The translations under genes and the position numbers were made by a program. A model generated the notes under the pieces. The model was given only the letters and a program-made list of their open reading frames with translations, made no database searches and was not told the DNA's origin. This document shows positions 1-4,791 of a DNA stretch of 11,055 bases, in pieces; positions within the stretch are counted from its first letter, which is position 1; each line of letters starts with the position of its first letter. Origin of the DNA: an archaeon (lineage in GTDB: Archaea; Asgardarchaeota; Hermodarchaeia; Hermodarchaeales; Hermodarchaeaceae); assembly GCA_016550395.1 (NCBI GenBank), contig JABXGY010000157.1, forward strand, positions 1-11,055, read 5' to 3'.

Positions 1-1262
1 TACGGAAAGATTCCACGAGCCTTCACTGCTTCAGCGATTCGACTGATGGCAACGATATAAGCCGCGGTTCGCATGTGGACTTTTTCTTTTTGATGCATCT
101 TGTACACTTCATCAAAGGCTTCAACCATACGCTTTTCGAGTTTCCCGTTGACTTCTTCTTCGCTCCAAGATTCACGCGTTAGATTCTGCACCCATTCCAT
201 GTAGCTAACAGTGACGCCACCAGCATTAGCGAGAATGTCAGGAATCACAAACACACCATTCTTATACAAAATTTTATCTGCCTCAGGTGTTGTTGGTCCA
301 TTGGCACCTTCACCGATGATTTTCGCCTTAATTCGGGGAGCGTTGGATTCAAGAATTTGATTTTCAAGTGCTGCAGGGATCAAGATGTCAACATCAAGCT
401 CGAGTAGTTCTTGATTCGTAACTTTCTCTGTACCTGGAAAACCAACAACAGATCCAGTCTTTTTCTTATGTTCCATCACCTTTTCGGGGTCTAGTCCCTC
501 AGAATTGTAGATGCCTCCTCGAGAATCACTCACGGCAACAATTTTAGAACCATATTCTGCGATGAGTACTGCAGCATTATAGCCCACGTTTCCATACCCT
601 TGAATCGCTACGGTTGCACCTTTCAGATTTAATTTTAGGTGTTTTGCTGCTTCGCGGACTGTTATTACTGTTCCACGACTAGTGGCTTCACGACGTCCCA
701 AACTGCCACCTACAGCAATGGGTTTACCGGTTACTACTTCAGGTACGGCATAACCTTGGGCTTCTGAATAAGTATCGTAAATCCATGCCATTTCTCGAGC
801 TGAAGTATAGACATCGGGTGCAGGGACATCACGATAGGGTCCAATAATTTCCATGATTTCGTGTGTGAACCGACGAGTCATATGCTCAAGTTCATTATCA
901 CTCATTTCTTTGGGATTACATATGATCCCACCTTTTGCTCCGCCATACGGGATGTTAACCACTGCCGTTTTGATAGACATCCAAATAGCAAGGGCTTTCA
1001 CCTCGTCTAAGCCAACTTGGGGATGATAGCGGATGCCACCTTTGAATGGGCCAAATGCGTCCAAATGTTGGACACGCATTCCTGTAAAGACTTTGATTTT
1101 CCCATTGTCCATGCGTACTGGAATGGAAACAACTAGGGTACGTTTCGGATTTTTAAGCAATTCCAGAATATCCGGATCAAGCTTCATTTTCTCCGCTACA
1201 ATTTCTAGTTGTTTTTTTGCAACCTCATAGGGGTTGGGTTCATCACATTGTTTGGATTCCAT
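1..1262 (-). CDS. gdhA: Glutamate dehydrogenase (Glu/Leu/Phe/Val family), last codon cut by window edge
   Basis: The cytosolic enzyme interconverts glutamate and 2-oxoglutarate plus ammonium using NAD(P). The frame starts at ATG 1262-1260 and gives 420 residues, the usual hexameric GDH length. Seen: substrate-binding FKGGIRYHP (74-81 region), GGAKGG with catalytic Lys110, APDVYT with catalytic Asp150, the Rossmann GYGNVG at 222-227, and VSDSRG at 244-249. Asp246 at the end of the second strand suggests NAD use, but this is not decisive. The C-terminal segment (MRTAAYIVAISRIAEAVKARG) is typical of the family. The last two bases in the window are TA in frame after a GIFP ending, so the stop (TAA or TAG) is probably just outside. 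A weak AGGGAT stretch lies 4 nt before the start. The gene is monocistronic as far as can be seen. The family call is very secure; the cofactor is not. Confidence 0.96.
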   Translation of the reverse strand, partial: MESKQCDEPNPYEVAKKQLEIVAEKMKLDPDILELLKNPKRTLVVSIPVRMDNGKIKVFTGMRVQHLDAFGPFKGGIRYHPQVGLDEVKALAIWMSIKTAVVNIPYGGAKGGIICNPKEMSDNELEHMTRRFTHEIMEIIGPYRDVPAPDVYTSAREMAWIYDTYSEAQGYAVPEVVTGKPIAVGGSLGRREATSRGTVITVREAAKHLKLNLKGATVAIQGYGNVGYNAAVLIAEYGSKIVAVSDSRGGIYNSEGLDPEKVMEHKKKTGSVVGFPGTEKVTNQELLELDVDILIPAALENQILESNAPRIKAKIIGEGANGPTTPEADKILYKNGVFVIPDILANAGGVTVSYMEWVQNLTRESWSEEEVNGKLEKRMVEAFDEVYKMHQKEKVHMRTAAYIVAISRIAEAVKARGIFP

Positions 1263-1266
1263 TTCT

Positions 1267-1272
1267 ATCCCT
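1267..1272 (-). promoter_or_regulatory. Weak Shine-Dalgarno-like site of the GDH gene
   Basis: On the minus strand AGGGAT lies 4 nt before the ATG at 1262. It is a poor match to the GGTGAT/GGAGG sites used elsewhere in the window, so the transcript may be nearly leaderless. Confidence 0.3.
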
Positions 1273-1293
1273 AATCAGAGGCATGATTAGCCA

Positions 1294-1308
1294 CTTAAAA
1301 AAGGCTTT
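1294..1308 (-). promoter_or_regulatory. Candidate BRE/TATA promoter element of the GDH gene
   Basis: Read on the minus strand this is AAAGCCTTTTTTAAG, a purine-rich BRE-like start followed by a T/A-rich TATA-like stretch. It sits 32-46 nt upstream of the start codon. Archaeal transcription starts about 25 nt downstream of the TATA centre, so the leader would be only about 10 nt. The assignment is by eye. Confidence 0.35.
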
Positions 1309-1321
1309 GGAATTAATCTAA

Positions 1322-1342
1322 GTGTTAACACCAATGATTGGT
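1322..1342. promoter_or_regulatory. Two abutting palindromes upstream of the GDH promoter
   Basis: GTGTTAACAC (1322-1331) is a perfect 10-bp palindrome. ACCAATGATTGGT (1330-1342) is a perfect 13-bp palindrome with a single central base. They overlap by two bases and lie just upstream of the candidate TATA box, where an archaeal activator or regulator could bind. Function is inferred from position only. Confidence 0.35.
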
Positions 1343-1640
1343 TGGAGAATCAAAACCTTCGTAAATAGGCATCTGAATTCTATTAGGCAATCGGTATTTT
1401 CATTGTAAGAGTAGTGATCTTCGATACGGTCCTAGTTGGAAGATTCTCTTGATAGTTTGGTTACGAATGGCCTCTCCGATTCTGTCTCATTCTATTATTT
1501 TTTACTTAGATCCCCTTTACAACTACACTCTTGATAAAGCTCAAATAGAGACATTGAATGAGACCTTATAATCATGTATGATGTCAGCTTAGGTCTATAG
1601 TCAACGTTTTCACTATCTTTTCATTTGATGGAGTCTGATC

Positions 1641-1646
1641 AAAAAA
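1641..1646 (-). terminator. Candidate T-run terminator after the 1680-2303 gene
   Basis: On the minus strand a run of six T lies about 33 nt past the TAA stop at 1680. Archaeal terminators are often simple T-tracts. No strong hairpin precedes it. Confidence 0.3.
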
Positions 1647-1679
1647 GCGTATGTAAGTGCTCGTTAGGTGCCTGTGTCC

Positions 1680-2303
1680 TTAGGTATGAAATCTAGGGGA
1701 TGAGAGTGACATTCGGGATCTGGGTGGTTTCTTATGTGAGGTGCGTCTTTTCCGTTGTAATCGTGTGAGGGCAGCAATTGTAGCGGCAATATCTTCGGTG
1801 CGATGACGGTAGAGATGATAACGTATAATAATAAACCGACTTCGTGGATCTGTAGGTTTCCCGATGTGTTGTGCTAACCATTGGAATTCATCTTCGGTGA
1901 GCTTTGAGAGTGCTTTAACAATTTCTGGTGGAAGCCGCATAGGCAGCAGGCGATTCTGATCACGAATATAACTAATAGGAGGAGGTGGTGGGGGTTGGGA
2001 ATGTCGAATCAAGTCCGAAATTTGTACTGTTCCTGGATCAGGAAGAATATCAGGAGTTGGTCCGGCACCGGCCCCACTGAGTATGGCTAGGGCGACTTGG
2101 AGTTCTCTGATAGTATATTCAGCAAGAAGTGGTTTGGCAAGTATTTGTTGGATTCCGGGTTCTCGGGGATCGTGAAGAAATCGTCGGAGGAGTCGTAGGT
2201 CGTCATTGGTTAATCCCGAGAGTTGATCAGAAAGTTTTCTGACACGATGCACATTTACCGGTTTAGAAAGGACATACGGTGGACGGTTCCTATCCAGGAC
2301 CAA
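1680..2303 (-). CDS. Hypothetical protein with two copies of a ~55-residue helical unit (paralog of the 2389-2961 product)
   Basis: I do not recognise the family. The protein has 207 residues. Residues 22-77 and 127-182 look like two copies of one unit with the pattern LSxLTxDDxxxL, then P, then a hydrophobic II/IL stretch and an L-Y/L helix, then a final helix resembling TxxDIAATIAAL. The linker contains six consecutive prolines (104-109). The C-terminal tail (182-207) is rich in Arg and Lys, which fits nucleic-acid binding but does not prove it. There is no signal peptide or membrane segment. The start is a TTG codon at 2303, supported by GAGGAGGG six nt upstream. It lies 85 nt after its paralog on the same strand and is probably co-transcribed with it. 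Confidence 0.75.
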   Translation of the reverse strand: MVLDRNRPPYVLSKPVNVHRVRKLSDQLSGLTNDDLRLLRRFLHDPREPGIQQILAKPLLAEYTIRELQVALAILSGAGAGPTPDILPDPGTVQISDLIRHSQPPPPPPISYIRDQNRLLPMRLPPEIVKALSKLTEDEFQWLAQHIGKPTDPRSRFIIIRYHLYRHRTEDIAATIAALTRLQRKRRTSHKKPPRSRMSLSSPRFHT

Positions 2304-2309
2304 GACTTA

Positions 2310-2317
2310 CCCTCCTC
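2310..2317 (-). promoter_or_regulatory. Strong Shine-Dalgarno site that decides a TTG start
   Basis: On the minus strand GAGGAGGG is followed by a 6-nt gap and then TTG at 2303. No ATG lies nearby in frame, so this site is the main reason to accept the TTG start. Confidence 0.7.
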
Positions 2318-2388
2318 GCTCGATTATTTTTATGTGAACCGTCGGATATAGCTTTTCCCATAACGATTTTCGCTATCAAAATGAGTGT

Positions 2389-2961
2389 CTATTGGGATTC
2401 ACTAGGTGGAAGTGTGCGTTGAAGAGCTGCAATCGTGGCTGCAACATCTTCCCATTTGAAGCGATATAAACGATTTTTGATGATGATTAGGCGTGAGCGT
2501 AGGTCCTGGGGTTTTCCGAAGTGTTTGAGAAGCCATTGGAAATCGTCAAAGGGGATGCTGACTAGAATATCACTGATTTCTTGAGCGGTTCTTGCAGAGG
2601 GAAGAGGGGGGAACTCGTTGGATGGTGTGAGAATACGTTGAGGTGGAAGAGGTGTTTGATCTTTCACAGGATGCCAAGGTTTGACGTTTTCGAATCCGAG
2701 AGGTTTTTCACCTAAAGGTAATTCATGGACGCCATCCAGCATCGCTAGAGAAACACGGAGTTCTTGTATCGAATAATCATCCAAAACGGCTTTAGCAATG
2801 ATATCTTGGGCTTCATTATCATGTGGTGAATCGTAGATTCGTCGGAGTAGCACAAGGTCCCTTTTGGGGAGCAGGGCGAGTTTGTTTGAGAGTTCACGAG
2901 CACGTTTCACTGGAACCTGTGATGAATCTTCAATCGTTGCCAACCGCTTTGTAGGAGACAT
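2389..2961 (-). CDS. Hypothetical protein with two copies of a ~55-residue helical unit (paralog of the 1680-2303 product)
   Basis: Family not recognised; 190 residues. It aligns along its whole length with the neighbouring 207-residue protein, with the same two units at 21-77 and 127-182. The second unit is the better conserved: both proteins share DEFQWL/DDFQWL, GKP, RSR-IIII and AATIAAL. The linker is proline-rich (PLPPQ, FPPLP). It lacks the basic C-terminal tail of its paralog and ends in a short acidic/serine tail. The ATG at 2961 is preceded by GGAGG 8 nt upstream. It is divergent from the DUF99 gene at 3136, with which it shares a 174-base promoter region. A role in nucleic-acid or protein binding is only a guess. 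Confidence 0.78.
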   Translation of the reverse strand: MSPTKRLATIEDSSQVPVKRARELSNKLALLPKRDLVLLRRIYDSPHDNEAQDIIAKAVLDDYSIQELRVSLAMLDGVHELPLGEKPLGFENVKPWHPVKDQTPLPPQRILTPSNEFPPLPSARTAQEISDILVSIPFDDFQWLLKHFGKPQDLRSRLIIIKNRLYRFKWEDVAATIAALQRTLPPSESQ

Positions 2962-2969
2962 AACATCCG

Positions 2970-2974
2970 CCTCC
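2970..2974 (-). promoter_or_regulatory. Shine-Dalgarno site of the 2389-2961 gene
   Basis: GGAGG on the minus strand, 8 nt before the ATG at 2961, inside a purine-rich stretch. Confidence 0.6.
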
Positions 2975-3002
2975 GCCTTTGCCGCTTTGAGGAGGTAGGG
3001 GG

Positions 3003-3010
3003 TATAAAGG
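3003..3010 (-). promoter_or_regulatory. Candidate TATA box for the paralogous gene pair
   Basis: On the minus strand this reads CCTTTATA, about 42 nt upstream of the ATG at 2961. Transcription would start near 2980 and give a short leader that still includes the GGAGG site, so spacing and sequence agree. Assignment by eye. Confidence 0.4.
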
Positions 3011-3030
3011 TCTTCTCTTTTTTGCCATTA

Positions 3031-3046
3031 AACGCTTAAAATAAAC
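3031..3046 (+). promoter_or_regulatory. Possible TATA-like element for the DUF99 gene
   Basis: AACGCTTAAAATAAAC lies about 100 nt before the ATG at 3136. A similar CACGCTTAAAT occurs at 3883-3893. It is A/T-rich with a CTTAAA core, but the implied leader of roughly 70 nt is long, so support is weak. Confidence 0.22.
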
Positions 3047-3135
3047 GGTATGTGATTTGTTTAACTATTGAGTTGCTTTAAGGATATCAGCAATAAAAGA
3101 TGAGGTCCCTTAAGGTTTCAATGTAGGTAATTATT

Positions 3136-3723
3136 ATGGAAATTCGACAAGTGAAACGCGAAATTCGAATTTTGGGAGTTGATGATGCCAAGTTTAAGCG
3201 AGGTCGTGATGAATGGACACGATTAATTGGCGTTGTATTTCGTGGCGGGGAATGGATGGAAGGTTGTCTCCAGATTCCTATTCGAGTCGATGGTGATGAT
3301 ATTAATCAAAAACTTGCAGAGATGGTGATGACATCATCACATTACGGACAGCTGCGAGTAATCATGACACGGGACACTATATTTGGTGGCATGAATGTTT
3401 TGAATCTTCCAATCCTTTTTCAAGAAACAGGTTTACCTGTGATTGCGATATCGGATTCGAAACCAGATATGGTGCGGGTCAAGAAAGCCGTTCAACGAAT
3501 TTGTCCAAATTCTTGGGAAATGAAATATGAGTCTCTTTTAAAGTCGGGTCCAATTCAGTCAGTGAAATCACGACAGGGAAAGGCACCGATTTATATTCAA
3601 TGGGCAGGATTGGAATTTGATCAAGCTTGTGAATTAGTGCAAAAAACGGCTACTCGGAGTCGGATTCCTGAGCCAGTGAGAATTGCACATCTCTTCGCCA
3701 CCAGCTTTGTTCCAGACAAATAA
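3136..3723 (+). CDS. DUF99/UPF0215 family protein (EndoV-like fold, putative endonuclease dU)
   Basis: The 195 residues match the archaeal DUF99 family over its full length. Seen: KREIRILGVDDAKF at 7-20 with the acidic pair Asp16/Asp17, a central RVIMTRDTIFGGMN stretch (74-87) corresponding to the usual LDGxxFGGFN motif, LPVIAISDSKPD at 100-111, and the C-terminal IPEPVRIAHLFA (177-188). The family shares the RNase H/endonuclease V fold and is labelled endonuclease dU, acting on deaminated DNA, in some resources. Whether this protein has that activity is inference. The usual Asp-Gly in the central motif is Asp80-Thr81 here. AGGT 7 nt before ATG 3136 is a weak ribosome site. The gene is divergent from the paralogous pair and has no co-directional neighbour close by. 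Confidence 0.9.
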   Translation: MEIRQVKREIRILGVDDAKFKRGRDEWTRLIGVVFRGGEWMEGCLQIPIRVDGDDINQKLAEMVMTSSHYGQLRVIMTRDTIFGGMNVLNLPILFQETGLPVIAISDSKPDMVRVKKAVQRICPNSWEMKYESLLKSGPIQSVKSRQGKAPIYIQWAGLEFDQACELVQKTATRSRIPEPVRIAHLFATSFVPDK

Positions 3724-3874
3724 ATTATTGATCTTTGTAAAGAATCAGAAACGACAAAATCGCCATTAGTGTCTGCGGTTTCATTATGTTGCATGTTTTG
3801 AATACAGTTTAGTTACTGACCCTTTCCCTCAACCTCTTATCTAATTCAGTACGTTCGGCATTGAATAATTGCTA

Positions 3875-3881
3875 TTTTTTT
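3875..3881 (+). terminator. T7 tract, possible terminator
   Basis: Seven consecutive T about 150 nt past the DUF99 stop. T-tracts can end archaeal transcription, but the distance is long and the surrounding DNA is AT-rich. Confidence 0.22.
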
Positions 3882-4097
3882 ACACGCTTAAATGGACAAA
3901 AAAATTAGTCAAATAAAAGTAAAAGGGTTTTTCCGAGTCTTTTTGTTTCAGAATCTACTTCTATTGTATATGAGGAATGAGATGTTCAACTCTATGAAGA
4001 CAAAGAGTTACTAAAAGTAAAGAATGTCTTTCGGTTCCTCAGAAAAAAATATTGAAGCACAAATGGATGTGATTTGAAAAAAGAACCACACCATTAT

Positions 4098-4105
4098 GGG
4101 GTGAT
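4098..4105 (+). promoter_or_regulatory. Strong Shine-Dalgarno site of the zinc-finger gene
   Basis: GGGGTGAT ends 5 nt before ATG 4111. It matches the archaeal 16S 3' end and supports the start and the reality of this small gene. Confidence 0.7.
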
Positions 4106-4110
4106 TTAAC

Positions 4111-4359
4111 ATGAAATATTGGGTATGCCCTAAATGTGGAATTTCTAATCCTATTTATTTACGTCTTTGCAGTAATTGCCGCTACATTCGACGGGAGAAA
4201 GATATTACCCTTAAGACTTCAGCTTTTTGGAAATGTGAATGGTGTGGTGTTCTTAATGTTAGCACTAGATACGTCTGCCGTCGCTGTCTTCAGACACGTT
4301 ATCGAATTGAGCCACTAACTTCGGAGGATAAGAGAAAAGCAACTCCATATCAGGGGTAG
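4111..4359 (+). CDS. Small protein with two tandem RanBP2-type zinc fingers
   Basis: 82 residues. Two sequences match the RanBP2 zinc-finger pattern W-x-C-x2-C-x3-N-x6-C-x2-C exactly. The first has Trp4, Cys6, Cys9, Asn13, Cys20, Cys23; the second has Trp40, Cys42, Cys45, Asn49, Cys56, Cys59. Each would bind one zinc ion. In eukaryotes such fingers bind single-stranded RNA or ubiquitin, and the Trp and Asn are structural or contact residues. Role here unknown. The protein is basic, which fits RNA binding or a partner-binding adaptor. The ATG is fixed by the GGGGTGAT site. The gene stands alone between two AT-rich spacers, 432 bases before the hydrogenase operon, so co-transcription with the operon is unlikely. 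An overlapping 60-residue frame is a shadow. Confidence 0.85.
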   Translation: MKYWVCPKCGISNPIYLRLCSNCRYIRREKDITLKTSAFWKCEWCGVLNVSTRYVCRRCLQTRYRIEPLTSEDKRKATPYQG

Positions 4360-4649
4360 AAGATTAGGGAGAAAAATTTAGCAGCAGTGAAACATTAAGA
4401 GTAATTAAAAAACAGCGTAAACCGTGTACCTATGATTGGGAAAAATACACGTACTTATTCATCAAAAAATTACAATCTAAAAAATCTGAGCCAATTTAAC
4501 ATTGATTGAGCTTAGCAACCCCATCCTCACAGATCTAAAAATAAGTGTATTGATGAATTCAAAAAAATCTAGGGATTCCTCAAGAACCTATGAACTTCAC
4601 AAATCTTCTTTGAAAGAATTTCACAAATATATTTTACGAAATAGGCTAA

Positions 4650-4664
4650 AAATATTCAATATTT
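4650..4664. repeat. 15-bp A/T palindrome
   Basis: AAATATT-C-AATATTT, 7-bp arms around one base. It has the same 7-1-7 layout as the palindrome at 4739-4753 but a different sequence. Chance is plausible in DNA this rich in A/T. Confidence 0.3.
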
Positions 4665-4725
4665 GTTCGAATAGGAGTCAACAAAATTCCATTTTTAGAA
4701 TAGGGTAAGCATTTTTGTCTTAGCA

Positions 4726-4735
4726 CTATTATATG
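4726..4735 (+). promoter_or_regulatory. Candidate TATA box of the hydrogenase operon
   Basis: CTATTATATG lies about 60 nt before ATG 4792. A start near 4757 would give a leader of about 35 nt that carries the GAGAAGGA ribosome site. Assignment by eye. Confidence 0.4.
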
Positions 4736-4738
4736 ACA

Positions 4739-4753
4739 AATGATATTATCATT
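4739..4753. promoter_or_regulatory. 15-bp palindrome between TATA box and predicted start site, candidate operator
   Basis: AATGATA-T-TATCATT is a perfect palindrome. It lies just downstream of the candidate TATA box and at or before the predicted transcription start, where a bound winged-helix dimer would block transcription. The first gene product carries a winged-helix domain, so autoregulation is a testable inference. Confidence 0.4.
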
Positions 4754-4776
4754 GAGAGTTTAATGAGAAGTATGAT

Positions 4777-4784
4777 GAGAAGGA
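4777..4784 (+). promoter_or_regulatory. Ribosome site of the HTH-HdrA gene
   Basis: GAGAAGGA ends 7 nt before ATG 4792. It supports a start that includes the whole winged-helix domain rather than an internal start nearer the HdrA part. Confidence 0.5.
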
Positions 4785-4791
4785 TTATAAT

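Larger units (their letters stand above)
1263..1679. other. Intergenic spacer between the GDH gene and the paralogous pair
   Basis: This 417-base stretch has no convincing coding frame on either strand and no recognisable tRNA or rRNA. Its GDH-proximal end holds the candidate promoter and the two palindromes. Its other end holds a T-run that may end transcription of the 1680-2303 gene. I see nothing in the middle. Confidence 0.6.
3724..4110. other. AT-rich intergenic region between the DUF99 and zinc-finger genes
   Basis: This 387-base stretch has no believable coding frame on either strand and no tRNA-like T-loop motif. It contains a run of seven T at 3875-3881 that could end DUF99 transcription, and a CTTAAA element at 3886-3891. 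The last 80 bases are A-rich and probably hold the zinc-finger gene promoter, but I cannot pick a clear TATA box. Confidence 0.55.
4360..4791. other. AT-rich upstream region of the hydrogenase operon
   Basis: 432 bases. A 68-residue frame starting with TTG (4502-4708) has no ribosome site and an unusual Ser/Asn/Lys-rich product, so I do not accept it as a gene. Supported content is two 15-bp palindromes (4650-4664 and 4739-4753), a TATA-like element and a ribosome site next to the operon. No RNA gene is recognised. Confidence 0.55.

Noticed and set aside
1033..1230. 65-residue plus-strand frame opposite the GDH gene
   Set aside because: It lies antisense to the strongly supported GDH coding sequence and has no features of its own.
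2350..2376. ATAGC/GCTAT inverted repeat between the two paralogous genes
   Set aside because: Five-bp arms with a mirror-like rather than complementary interior; not a stable hairpin.
4136..4318. 60-residue hydrophobic frame inside the zinc-finger gene
   Set aside because: It overlaps the zinc-finger frame, which has exact metal-binding motifs and a strong ribosome site.
4428..4453. Short inverted repeat CGTGTA/TACACG in the AT-rich spacer
   Set aside because: Only 6-bp arms with a long loop; expected by chance in a region of this size.
4502..4708. 68-residue frame with a TTG start upstream of the hydrogenase operon
   Set aside because: No ribosome site before the TTG or before the internal ATG at 4552. 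The product is low-complexity and Ser/Asn/Lys-rich, and the region is strongly A/T-rich, so a chance open frame is the simpler reading.
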